This document shows positions 1-6,320 of a stretch of DNA of 7,312 bases, in pieces; positions within the stretch are counted from its first letter, which is position 1, and the number at the start of each line of letters is the position of its first letter. The position numbers and the translations under genes are program-made. Below the pieces are notes generated by a model. The model did not search any database, had not been told where the DNA came from, and saw nothing but the letters and a program-made list of their open reading frames with translations. This DNA comes from an uncultured Paracoccus sp. (GTDB lineage Bacteria; Pseudomonadota; Alphaproteobacteria; Rhodobacterales; Rhodobacteraceae), in NCBI RefSeq assembly GCF_946221145.1, contig NZ_CAMIOH010000156.1:1-7312 (forward strand), read 5' to 3'.

Positions 1-750
1 ATCCTGCTGGCCCTGGCCGCATCCGCCGCGGCCCAGGATCGGCCGCCCGAACGACCCGACACGGCCCTGCGTCCCGCCGCGTCGCAACCCGCCGATCCGA
101 TGCCCCCCACCGAAGCGCAGCCCGATCCCGCGCCGGTTTTCGGCCCGCCTGCCCCGCCCCGCTGGTTCGGCCTGCGGGAATCGGATCAGGATTACGCCGC
201 CTGCAAGCTGGCCTTGTCCTTCCTGGGCACGGTCTATTCCGAGGAACCGGCGATCACCGATCCAGCCGATCCCGACTGCGGCATCGCCCGCCCGGTCCGG
301 GTGGACCGCATCCTGCCGGATCTTGTGCTGGAGGGCGGCGCGGTGATGCGCTGCGATACGGCACGGGCGCTTGGCTTCTGGGCGCGCGATTTCCTGCGCC
401 CGGCCTCGCTGATGCTGCCCGGCGCGCCGCGCGTCACCGGATTGCAACTGGGCACGACCTATGACTGTCGTGCGCGCATCGGCACGGGCGCGGACCAGCC
501 GAAGCTGTCCGAACACGCCCTGGGCAATGCCATCGACATCGCGGCCTTTGTCCTGGACGGGACCGATCCGCTGGTCGTCCAGCCCCGGACAGACACCGGC
601 GATCTGGCCGAGGCCTTTCAGCGGACGGCGCGCGCGGCAGGCTGTCTGTTCTTCACGACCGTCCTTGGCCCCGGTTCGAACGAAGCGCATGACGATCATC
701 TGCACCTGGACCTGGCCGCCCGGCGCGGAGGCTGGCGGCTGTGCCAGTGA
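1..750 (+). CDS. Extensin-like C-terminal domain protein, exported (5' partial)
   Basis: The reading frame is open from base 1, and the first codons read ILLALAASAAAQ. This looks like the end of a signal peptide h-region with an Ala-rich cleavage site, so the true start lies upstream of the window and the ATG at 100 is only an internal Met. A Pro-rich linker (to about base 165) follows, then a domain of the extensin-like_C family: spaced cysteines (DYAAC, DCGIARPV, MRCD, DCRAR), the motif S-E-H-A-L-G-N-A-I-D-I at 508-540, and H-D-D-H-L-H at 688-705. The SxHxxGxxxD plus HxH pattern is that of M15/LAS-type zinc peptidases (likely ligands His514, Asp535 and His703 by base position), so a periplasmic role in peptidoglycan is plausible but unproven for this family. 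It is convergent with the crp-like gene and is probably not part of the flagellar system. The family is clear; the substrate is unknown. Confidence 0.88.
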   Translation: MLLALAASAAAQDRPPERPDTALRPAASQPADPMPPTEAQPDPAPVFGPPAPPRWFGLRESDQDYAACKLALSFLGTVYSEEPAITDPADPDCGIARPVRVDRILPDLVLEGGAVMRCDTARALGFWARDFLRPASLMLPGAPRVTGLQLGTTYDCRARIGTGADQPKLSEHALGNAIDIAAFVLDGTDPLVVQPRTDTGDLAEAFQRTARAAGCLFFTTVLGPGSNEAHDDHLHLDLAARRGGWRLCQ

Positions 751-765
751 CCGACCGGCCCACGA

Positions 766-1509
766 TCAGCGTCTGACGCGTTCCAGATCCAGATAGGACG
801 GATCGAAACGCGCCAGCAGCGCCAGCCCCTTCCAGTCGGTGATGGTGATCTCGGCACCCAGCCAGCGGATCAGACCACGGTCGCGCAGATCCCGCACCGC
901 CCGGTTCACGTGGATCGGCGAATAGCCCAGGATGTCGGCCAGCTCGCGTTGCAGCAGCGGCAGGTTGAACTGGTGATCCGACGCCGCGCCGACGGCATTC
1001 AGCCGCGTATAGATCTCGCATAGCAGATGGGCCAGATGCGCACTGGAGCGCAGCGATGCCGCAGCCACCAGCCATTGCCGGTGGATCGCCGCATCCAGCA
1101 CCGTCGCCATCCACAAAAGCCGGGTCAGATGGGGGAAATTCTCGGTGATGTCGGTCAGTTGGGTATGATCGACGAATTCGACCTCGGTCGGGCCGACGGC
1201 GATGATCGAATGGTCCAGCTTCGCCATCAGCAAGGCATGCAGATCGACGAAATCGCCGGGCACATGCAGCGCCGTGATCACCCGGTCCTCGGGCCGCCCG
1301 ACAAGCGGATGCGACCGCGCGGACATCCCGCGCAGCATCATGCAGCTGTATTGGGGTCTGCTGCCGACGGGCACGATCACCTCGCCAGGGGCATAGCTGG
1401 CATGTTCGGTCTTCAACGTCCGCAGGCGTTCCAAGTCTTTGCTGCTGAGACTGTCACGCCGTTGAAGATAGCGGACAAAATACTCGGTAATTGCCAATTT
1501 GTTCCCCAT
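766..1509 (-). CDS. Crp/Fnr-family transcriptional regulator
   Basis: A 247-residue protein using the ATG at 1509; a longer version from a TTG at 1548 would add 13 residues, but the ATG has the purine-rich GAGAAAGG just upstream. The layout is a cyclic-nucleotide-type beta-roll (about 22-118, with PGDFVDL at 84-90), a long dimerisation helix (about 125-157) and a winged helix-turn-helix (about 158-236, with the recognition helix near S197-R211 carrying I-H-V-N-R). The C-terminal DW...FDPSYL is typical of alphaproteobacterial Crp-like regulators. Only two cysteines (C56, C164) are present, so the four-cysteine Fe-S cluster of FNR is absent. The cAMP-contact Arg-Ser of Crp is not obvious (DHS at 99-101), so the ligand is unknown. 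It lies downstream of fliI on the same strand, separated by 96 bases. Whether it controls flagellar genes cannot be read from the sequence. Confidence 0.9.
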   Translation of the reverse strand: MGNKLAITEYFVRYLQRRDSLSSKDLERLRTLKTEHASYAPGEVIVPVGSRPQYSCMMLRGMSARSHPLVGRPEDRVITALHVPGDFVDLHALLMAKLDHSIIAVGPTEVEFVDHTQLTDITENFPHLTRLLWMATVLDAAIHRQWLVAAASLRSSAHLAHLLCEIYTRLNAVGAASDHQFNLPLLQRELADILGYSPIHVNRAVRDLRDRGLIRWLGAEITITDWKGLALLARFDPSYLDLERVRR

Positions 1510-1517
1510 CCTTTCTC
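1510..1517 (-). promoter_or_regulatory. Ribosome binding site deciding the crp-like start
   Basis: On the minus strand GAGAAAGG abuts the ATG at 1509. It is an imperfect Shine-Dalgarno, but the only purine-rich run near a candidate start, and it favours ATG 1509 over the upstream TTG at 1548. The GAG element sits 5 bases before the start codon. Confidence 0.5.
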
Positions 1518-1577
1518 GTGGTGTGGCAAATCGTCCGGACCGGCGCAATGGGATCAGGTTTCACCTAACATTCATTA

Positions 1578-1598
1578 AGCCAACTCAAATGCTTGGCT
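1578..1598. repeat. Inverted repeat between fliI and the crp-like gene
   Basis: AGCCAA at 1578-1583 and TTGGCT at 1593-1598 form a perfect 6-base inverted repeat around a 9-base spacer. It sits 8 bases beyond the fliI stop codon in an AT-richer patch than the surrounding genes. Read on the minus strand it could fold as a short hairpin after fliI, but only TTAAT follows rather than a T-run, so a classical intrinsic terminator is weakly supported. An operator for a dimeric regulator of the downstream gene is an alternative. Its function is unknown. Confidence 0.4.
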
Positions 1599-1605
1599 CT
1601 CGGTT

Positions 1606-2949
1606 TCATCCGCGTGCGGACTGCCGCCCCTGTGCGGGAACCCGCAGCGCCGTGGCAAGGCTGGCAAAGCTTTCGGCGATTCCGGCCGTCTTGACCGTGA
1701 TCAGGTCGTCCAGCTGGGGAAACAACTTCACCGCCTCGTCCAGCCGGGGATCGGCACCTGGCGCATAAAGGCCGGCGCGAATCATCAACTCGGATTCGGC
1801 ATAGGCCCCCAGGGCGGCCCTGGCCTTGCCAATCATCCGGTTTTCGTCAGCCGTCGCCGCGTCGGGCAAGGATCGCGACACCGACTTGACCACGTCGATC
1901 GCCGGAAAGCGTCCTCGTTCCGCAATCGTCCTGTCCAGCACCACATGACCGTCCAGCGTGCCGCGCAGGATGTCGGCCACCGGCTCCTCCATGTCGGAAC
2001 CGGCGACCAGGACACTGAAGATGCCGGTGATGTCGCCTGTCCCCTCCAACCCCGGCCCCGACCGTTCGGCAAGGGCCATGATAAGGTTCGAGACGGAGGG
2101 CGGGAAACCGCGATAGCTGGGCGGTTCGCCCGCAGCCAGGGCGATTTCGCGATGCGCTTCGGCGAATCGGGTGATCGAATCGGCCAGGAACAGCACATGG
2201 CGGCCCTGGTCGCGGAAATGTTCCGCCACCGCCATCGCCGCCCAGGCGCAGCGCCGCCGGATCAGGGGCGATCGGTCCGATGTCGCGGCCACGATCACCG
2301 CCCGCGCCATCCCCTCTGGTCCCAGCGTCTTTTCGACGAATTCGCGCAATTCGCGTCCGCGTTCGCCGATCATGGCGATGACCACGACATCGGCCTGCAC
2401 CCCCTTGGCCAGCCCCGACAGCAGCGTCGATTTGCCCACGCCGGATCCCGCGAACAGCCCGATTCGCTGGCCCGTCACCAGCGGCAGCAGCGTGTCAAAG
2501 ACGGCAAATCCCGTGTTCAGGCGGGCGCCCAGACGCTTTCGGCGCACGGCAGGCGGGGCCTCGCGGCGATAGGCGCGCGGCTCTCGGCCCGGCATCAGCG
2601 GGCGACCGTCCAGGGGCTGGCCCAGCGGGTCGATGATTCGGCCCACCCAGGCGTCGCAGGGTGCGATCGACGGGGCGAACAGCAATTCGACCTCGGCGCC
2701 CACTGACAGGCCCTCGGCGTCCCCCTCGGGCAGCACGTCGGCGTGGCGCGGCGCAAGCCCCACGACCTCGCCCGCGACCGATCCTTTTTGCAACGAAATC
2801 AGAACCCTGTCCCCGACCGAGGCATGGCTGTTCAGCCCCTCGACCCGGATCAGACCGGCCTGCATCGAATGCACCCGGCCAAAGTGCCGCATGACGCGCA
2901 AATCCGCGATCCGGGTCGCGATCGAGGTCAGGTGATCCATCTCAGCCAT
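1606..2949 (-). CDS. fliI: Flagellar protein export ATPase FliI
   Basis: A 447-residue F1-beta-like ATPase, close to the usual length of about 440-457. It acts at the cytoplasmic base of the flagellar type III export apparatus, where it forms a hexamer with FliH and FliJ and promotes delivery of rod, hook and filament subunits. Visible motifs are a P-loop at A167-S174 (AGSGVGKS), I-G-E-R-G-R-E at 194-200 with the probable catalytic Glu196, Walker B in VLFLADSITRF with Asp257, and the conserved GEPPSYRGFPPSVSNL stretch at 274-289. DITGIFSVLVAGSDMEEP near 306-323 is typical of FliI and related type III secretion ATPases; the flagellar neighbours settle the choice in favour of FliI. ATG 2949 is used; a second in-frame ATG at 2940 is possible because neither start has a strong Shine-Dalgarno. 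It is divergent from flgB, with 77 bases between the start codons. Confidence 0.96.
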   Translation of the reverse strand: MAEMDHLTSIATRIADLRVMRHFGRVHSMQAGLIRVEGLNSHASVGDRVLISLQKGSVAGEVVGLAPRHADVLPEGDAEGLSVGAEVELLFAPSIAPCDAWVGRIIDPLGQPLDGRPLMPGREPRAYRREAPPAVRRKRLGARLNTGFAVFDTLLPLVTGQRIGLFAGSGVGKSTLLSGLAKGVQADVVVIAMIGERGRELREFVEKTLGPEGMARAVIVAATSDRSPLIRRRCAWAAMAVAEHFRDQGRHVLFLADSITRFAEAHREIALAAGEPPSYRGFPPSVSNLIMALAERSGPGLEGTGDITGIFSVLVAGSDMEEPVADILRGTLDGHVVLDRTIAERGRFPAIDVVKSVSRSLPDAATADENRMIGKARAALGAYAESELMIRAGLYAPGADPRLDEAVKLFPQLDDLITVKTAGIAESFASLATALRVPAQGRQSARG

Positions 2950-2991
2950 CCGTTTTTTCCAGCCTGCAAACGGTTTCTAAACGAATCGGAG

Positions 2992-3006
2992 TTAAGACCG
3001 GGTTAT
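2992..3006. promoter_or_regulatory. Candidate CtrA-binding box upstream of flgB
   Basis: The sequence is TTAA-N7-TTAT, one mismatch from the TTAA-N7-TTAA consensus of CtrA, the response regulator that controls many alphaproteobacterial flagellar genes. It lies 20 bases upstream of the flgB start codon, inside the divergent region. The location fits; a single 15-base near-match can arise by chance, although TTAA words are rare in such GC-rich DNA. Confidence 0.4.
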
Positions 3007-3014
3007 CGCCAATG

Positions 3015-3019
3015 AGGAG
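3015..3019 (+). promoter_or_regulatory. Shine-Dalgarno of flgB
   Basis: AGGAG, with a 7-base spacer to the ATG at 3027. It overlaps the reading frame that would start at the in-frame ATG 3012, so that upstream ATG is almost certainly not the start. Confidence 0.85.
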
Positions 3020-3026
3020 AAGCCTC

Positions 3027-3413
3027 ATGTTTGAAAAGATCGAAATGATGCGCATGGCCCGCGCCCTGGGCGCCCATGCCAGCCAGCGGCACCTTGTCGT
3101 TGCGCGCAATATCGCCAATGCCGATACGCCCGGCTTCAAGGCTGCCGATACGGCATCCTTTGCCGACAGCTATCGCGACGCGGACCTGGCCCCGATGCGG
3201 GCCACCGATCCGCGCCACCTGTCCACCCCCGACTGGTCGCCCGTGACGCGCCAGACGGTCGACGAAACCGGCGTATCGCCCAACGGCAACTCGGTCTCGC
3301 TCGAGGAGGAGATGCTGAAGGCGGCCGAGGTCAAGCGCAGCCACGATCTGTCGCTGGGCATCTACAGCTCGGCCATGGACCTGATGCGCACCAGCATCGG
3401 AAGGAGAGCGTGA
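3027..3413 (+). CDS. flgB: Flagellar basal-body rod protein FlgB
   Basis: A 128-residue proximal rod subunit, slightly shorter than the enterobacterial protein of about 138. It is exported through the flagellar type III apparatus and assembles on FliE and the MS ring in the periplasm. The start MFEKIEMM is chosen over the in-frame ATG at 3012 because AGGAG (3015-3019) lies 7 bases before ATG 3027. The rod N-terminal signature is A-R-N-I-A-N-A-D-T-P-G-F-K at residues 26-38. The C-terminal region carries the FlgB-type N-G-N-S-V-S-L-E-E-E-M block near 84-95, followed by a helix that packs with the N-terminal helix. There is no cleavable signal peptide, as expected for a type III substrate. It is the first gene of the rod operon; its TGA shares one base with the ATG of flgC. 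Confidence 0.96.
   Translation: MFEKIEMMRMARALGAHASQRHLVVARNIANADTPGFKAADTASFADSYRDADLAPMRATDPRHLSTPDWSPVTRQTVDETGVSPNGNSVSLEEEMLKAAEVKRSHDLSLGIYSSAMDLMRTSIGRRA
3402..3406 (+). promoter_or_regulatory. Shine-Dalgarno of flgC
   Basis: AGGAG, 6 bases before the ATG at 3413. It is too close (3 bases) to the alternative GTG at 3410, so the ATG, overlapping the flgB stop as TGATG, is preferred. Confidence 0.8.
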
Positions 3414-3805
3414 TGGACCAGCCCGTATCCGCCCTGAACCTGGCCGCGTCCGGGATGCGTGCGCAAAGCGAACGCCTGCGCCACACCGCCGAAAACATCG
3501 CCAATGTGGACACGCCCGGTTATCGCCGCAAGCTGGTCACTTTCGAGGAAGCCACCCATTTCGGCCGCCCGACCGGAGAGGTCGAGGCATCCAAGCTGCG
3601 GCTGGACCGGAAGGAACTGCCCCGGGTCTACGATCCCTCGCATCCGATGGCGGACAAGGACGGCTATTACCTGGGGTCGAATGTCGATCTGGTGATCGAG
3701 ATCGCGGACTCGCGCGAGGCCGGGCGCAGCTACGAAGCCAACCTGAAGATGTTCGAGCAGACGCGCCAGATGGGCGCCTCGCTTCTGGAACTTTTGCGCC
3801 GCTAG
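3413..3805 (+). CDS. flgC: Flagellar basal-body rod protein FlgC
   Basis: A 130-residue proximal rod subunit of normal family length, built into the rod next to FlgB and FlgF after type III export. The N-terminal rod motif is T-A-E-N-I-A-N-V-D-T-P-G-Y at 25-37. The FlgC-typical Y-D-P-S-H-P-M-A-D-K-D-G-Y-Y segment spans 73-86 and is followed by G-S-N-V-D at 88-92 and the C-terminal helix with R-S-Y-E-A-N at 105-110. Start ATG 3413 overlaps the flgB stop by one base, implying translational coupling. It is followed 12 bases later by fliE. Confidence 0.96.
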   Translation: MDQPVSALNLAASGMRAQSERLRHTAENIANVDTPGYRRKLVTFEEATHFGRPTGEVEASKLRLDRKELPRVYDPSHPMADKDGYYLGSNVDLVIEIADSREAGRSYEANLKMFEQTRQMGASLLELLRR

Positions 3806-3817
3806 AAAGGTCGCCCC

Positions 3818-4102
3818 ATGTTCACCAGTTTGAATGCCGCAACTGCCTATTCCGCCGCCCGCACCGCCGTGGCGCCGGGCCAGCCCGCGCCTGCCGTCCA
3901 GGCCCTGTCCAATGCGGCCGAAGATTTCGCCGCCCAGATGGGCCAGGTCGATCAGGTCGCGACCGGCGCCATGACCGGCCAGGTCGAAACCCATCGCCTG
4001 GTGCAGACCCTGGCCGAGGCCGAGATGGCGATGGAGACCGTGGTCGCCATCCGCGACAAGGTGGTCGAGGCCTATCAGGAAATCCTGCGGATGCCGGTGT
4101 GA
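3818..4102 (+). CDS. fliE: Flagellar hook-basal body complex protein FliE
   Basis: A 94-residue protein joining the MS ring to the proximal rod, and the first rod-side subunit to be exported. The N-terminal 30 residues are Ala/Pro-rich and poorly conserved. The conserved part is the helical C-terminal half: V-E-T-H-R-L-V-Q-T-L-A-E-A-E-M-A near 56-71, then I-R-D-K-V-V-E-A-Y-Q-E-I-L-R-M-P-V at 78-94, the usual end of FliE. GAAAGG at 3805-3810 lies 7 bases before the ATG. The next gene, fliQ, starts 3 bases after the stop. Confidence 0.93.
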   Translation: MFTSLNAATAYSAARTAVAPGQPAPAVQALSNAAEDFAAQMGQVDQVATGAMTGQVETHRLVQTLAEAEMAMETVVAIRDKVVEAYQEILRMPV

Positions 4103-4105
4103 TCC

Positions 4106-4372
4106 ATGGATGAGACGCTGCTGTTCGACATGCTGCGCCAGGCGCTGCTGATCTCGGTCCGGATTTCGGCCCCGATGCTGGCCGTGGCGCTGATCGCTGG
4201 GGTCGTGATCGGCCTGTTCCAGGCGCTGACCTCGGTCCAGGAGATGACGCTGACCTTCGTGCCCAAGGTCGGGCTGATGCTGGGCGTCTTCTGGGTCACC
4301 ATGAGCTTCATGACCACCGCGCTGTCCGATTTCTATCTGGGGCAGATCATCCCCCTGATCGCAGGAAGCTGA
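4106..4372 (+). CDS. fliQ: Flagellar type III export gate protein FliQ
   Basis: An 88-residue integral inner-membrane protein, the standard FliQ length. With FliP and FliR it forms the helical export-gate channel inside the MS ring. Two hydrophobic hairpin helices are evident, about residues 14-38 and 53-75. The linking segment L-F-Q-A-L-T-S-V-Q-E-M-T-L-T-F-V-P-K (37-54) is the most conserved part of the family. No good Shine-Dalgarno precedes ATG 4106, and it starts 3 bases after fliE stops, so translational coupling is likely. fliP and fliR are not in this window; placement of fliQ among rod genes is a known alphaproteobacterial arrangement. Confidence 0.95.
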   Translation: MDETLLFDMLRQALLISVRISAPMLAVALIAGVVIGLFQALTSVQEMTLTFVPKVGLMLGVFWVTMSFMTTALSDFYLGQIIPLIAGS

Positions 4373-4375
4373 GCC

Positions 4376-5092
4376 ATGGACAACGCGATCTATGCAACCT
4401 TGACCCGGCAATCCGGGCTGATGGCGGAAATGCGGGTTGTGGCCAACAATATCGCCAATGCCAACACCACCGGCTTCCGCCGCGAAGGCGTGATCTTTGC
4501 CGAACATCTGTCGGCGCTTGACCGGCATGGCGACACATTGTCCATGGCCCATGCTCGGGGCCGGATGATCGACCTGGACCAGGGTGTTCTGACCCAGACC
4601 AACGGCAATTACGACCTGGCCATCGAAGGCGACGGCTTCTTTCTGGTCGAGACGCCGGACGGGAACCGCCTGACGCGCGCCGGGGCCTTCCTGCCCTCGG
4701 CCGAGGGTGAATTGATGACCGCAGACGGGTTCCGCCTTCTGGACGAAGGCATGGCTCCGATCATCGTCCCCGCCGGCGCCAGCGGCGTTGCGGTGGGCGC
4801 CGACGGCACCCTGTCCGCGAACGGCGTGGCCTTTGGCAAAATCGGCGTCTTTACCGCGCCGGAAGGTGCCCAGCTGACCCATCAGGGCGGCACCTCGTTT
4901 ACCACCGACGGCGCCCCCGAACCTGTCGAGGACGCCCGCATCCGCCAGGGTTTCCTTGAGGAGTCGAACGTCGATTCCGTGTTCGAGATCACCCGCATGA
5001 TCGAAGTCCAGCGCGCCTACGAGCTGGGCCAATCCTTCCTTGACCGCGAAGATCAGCGCATCCGCAGCGCGATCGCGGGCATGAGCCGCTGA
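4376..5092 (+). CDS. flgF: Flagellar basal-body rod protein FlgF
   Basis: A 238-residue rod subunit of normal FlgF size, located between the proximal FlgB/FlgC part and the distal FlgG rod. The N-terminal rod motif is V-A-N-N-I-A-N-A-N-T-T-G-F-R at 22-35. The central FlgE/F/G-like beta domain includes L-T-Q-T-N-G-N-Y-D-L-A-I-E-G-D-G-F-F at 72-89. The C-terminal helix block reads Q-G-F-L-E-E-S-N-V-D-S-V at 191-202, then I-E-V-Q-R-A-Y-E at 209-216. AGGAAG at 4363-4368 precedes the ATG by 7 bases. It differs from the downstream paralogue flgG in being shorter and in its N-terminal 70 residues, which lack the FlgG-specific insertion. Confidence 0.94.
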   Translation: MDNAIYATLTRQSGLMAEMRVVANNIANANTTGFRREGVIFAEHLSALDRHGDTLSMAHARGRMIDLDQGVLTQTNGNYDLAIEGDGFFLVETPDGNRLTRAGAFLPSAEGELMTADGFRLLDEGMAPIIVPAGASGVAVGADGTLSANGVAFGKIGVFTAPEGAQLTHQGGTSFTTDGAPEPVEDARIRQGFLEESNVDSVFEITRMIEVQRAYELGQSFLDREDQRIRSAIAGMSR

Positions 5093-5103
5093 AAGGACCA
5101 CCC

Positions 5104-5889
5104 ATGAGAGCCTTGCAGATCGCCGCCACCGGCATGAGCGCCCAGCAAACCCGCGTCGAGGTGATTTCCAACAACCTCGCCAACATGTCGACCACCGGAT
5201 ACAATGCCCGGCGCGCCGAATTCGCCGACCTGACCTATCAGCAGGCGACGCGCCCCGGCACCGTGACGGCCGCCGACGGCACCGTCATTCCGGCTGGCGT
5301 GCAACTGGGCCTGGGGGTGCGGCCCACGGCGGTCAGCATCAACCTGCAACAGGGATCGCTGACCCAGACCGGTGGCGATCTGGACCTGGCCATCGACGGC
5401 GACGGCTATCTGGAAGTGACGCTGCCATCGGGCATTTCCGCCTATACCCGCGATGGCGGGCTGAAGCGGTCGCCCGACGGGTTGGTCGTGACCTCGGACG
5501 GCTATCCGGTGGTCCCGAACATCACCATCCCGGACGACGCGCGCACGATCTCGATCAACGCGGCGGGCGAGGTTCACGCCTATTTCAACGACCAGGTCGA
5601 ACCGGAACTGCTGGGCCAGCTGACCATGGCGGGTTTTTCCAACGAAAAGGGCCTCGAGGCAATCGGGTCGAACCTTTTCCTGGAAACCGCCGCATCCGGT
5701 ACCCCGCAGGTTACGACGCCGGGCCAGGACGGGCTTGGCACGCTGCGGCAGGGCTATCTGGAAGACAGTTCCGTCGATTCCGTCCGCGAGATCACCGAAC
5801 TGATCAAGGCGCAGCGCGGATACGAGCTGAATGCCAAGGTCATCACCGCCGCCGACCAGATGCTGGCGGCCACGACCCAGGTGCGCTGA
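5104..5889 (+). CDS. flgG: Flagellar basal-body distal rod protein FlgG
   Basis: A 261-residue distal rod subunit, essentially identical in length to well-studied FlgG proteins. It forms the rigid shaft that passes through the P and L rings. The rod N-terminal motif is I-S-N-N-L-A-N-M-S-T-T-G-Y at 21-33. The FlgG-specific segment follows (about 42-75, with P-A-G-V-Q-L-G-L-G-V-R-P at 63-74), then the central D-L-A-I-D-G-D-G-Y at 94-102. The C-terminal block includes Q-G-Y-L-E-D-S-S-V-D-S-V at 216-227 and K-A-Q-R-G-Y-E-L-N at 235-243. AAAGGA at 5092-5097 is 6 bases before the ATG. The TGA overlaps the flgA ATG by one base. Confidence 0.97.
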   Translation: MRALQIAATGMSAQQTRVEVISNNLANMSTTGYNARRAEFADLTYQQATRPGTVTAADGTVIPAGVQLGLGVRPTAVSINLQQGSLTQTGGDLDLAIDGDGYLEVTLPSGISAYTRDGGLKRSPDGLVVTSDGYPVVPNITIPDDARTISINAAGEVHAYFNDQVEPELLGQLTMAGFSNEKGLEAIGSNLFLETAASGTPQVTTPGQDGLGTLRQGYLEDSSVDSVREITELIKAQRGYELNAKVITAADQMLAATTQVR

Positions 5890-6302
5890 TGCGGTGGCTG
5901 GCCCTGCTCCTGGCGCTTGCCCCCCTGCCCGCTTCGGCGGCGGTGCTGGCGGCGGCGCGGACCCTGCCCGCAGGCACGGTCATCACGGCTTCCGACCTGC
6001 GCGCGATCGACGGCGATCGCCCGGGCCTGTCCGATCCGTCCGAAGCCATCGGCTTGCAGACCCGCATCACCATTCACGAAGGCCGCCCCCTGCAAGCCTC
6101 GCTTTTGCAGGCGCCCAAGCTGATCACCCGCAACCAGATTCACCAGCTGGTCTTTCAGAGAGGTCCGCTGCGGATCGTCGCCCAGGCGCGCACGCTGTCC
6201 GATGGCGCGGCGGGCGAGACGATCCGCGTCATGAACCTCGAATCCCGCAACACCATCAGCGCCGTCGTCCAGCCCGACGGCAGCCTGCTGGCCATGCAAT
6301 AG
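5889..6302 (+). CDS. flgA: Flagellar P-ring formation chaperone FlgA (short form)
   Basis: A 137-residue periplasmic chaperone needed for assembly of FlgI into the P ring around the rod. A Sec signal peptide is clear: MRW, a Leu/Ala-rich core, and likely cleavage after PASA (residue 17 or 18). The mature part begins with an SAF-like fold (R-T-L-P-A-G-T-V-I-T-A-S-D-L at 24-37) and ends with the ChapFlgA-type G-E-T-I-R-V-M-N at 109-116 and S-R-N-T-I-S-A-V-V at 119-127. Enterobacterial FlgA is about 219 residues; this one lacks the N-terminal extra domain, as seen in other alphaproteobacteria. A weak AGGTG at 5879-5883 and the one-base overlap with flgG suggest coupled translation. flgI is not in this window. 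Confidence 0.93.
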   Translation: MRWLALLLALAPLPASAAVLAAARTLPAGTVITASDLRAIDGDRPGLSDPSEAIGLQTRITIHEGRPLQASLLQAPKLITRNQIHQLVFQRGPLRIVAQARTLSDGAAGETIRVMNLESRNTISAVVQPDGSLLAMQ

Positions 6303-6320
6303 CCCGACCAAGGACTTCCG

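Larger units (their letters stand above)
2950..3026. promoter_or_regulatory. Divergent fliI/flgB intergenic promoter region
   Basis: This 77-base gap between two divergent start codons must hold the signals for fliI on one side and probably for the whole flgB operon on the other. It is markedly more AT-rich than its flanks, with a T6 run at 2953-2958 and the short symmetric GTTT-CT-AAAC at 2973-2982. I could not find a convincing sigma-54 (-24/-12) or sigma-28 element. The best candidate regulatory motif is the CtrA-like box at 2992-3006. Confidence 0.6.

Noticed and set aside
751..765. Terminator between the convergent extensin-like and crp-like genes.
   Set aside because: Only 15 bases separate the stops and I see no stem followed by a T-run on either strand.
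1565..1578. Second CtrA-like site upstream of the crp-like gene (CTAA-N6-TTAA).
   Set aside because: The spacing is 6 rather than 7 bases and one half-site is imperfect.
1945..2706. A 253-codon plus-strand frame antisense to fliI.
   Set aside because: fliI has intact motifs throughout on the other strand; this frame has no recognisable content.
2978..3004. Possible sigma-28 promoter (TAAA-N15-ACCGGGTT).
   Set aside because: Only the CCG core of the GCCGATAA -10 element is matched, which is not convincing.
3362..5101. A 579-codon open frame on the minus strand across flgB, flgC, fliE, fliQ and flgF.
   Set aside because: It is antisense to five well-recognised genes, its His/Gly/Gln/Asp-rich composition is typical of the reverse frame of GC-rich coding DNA, and no family is recognisable.
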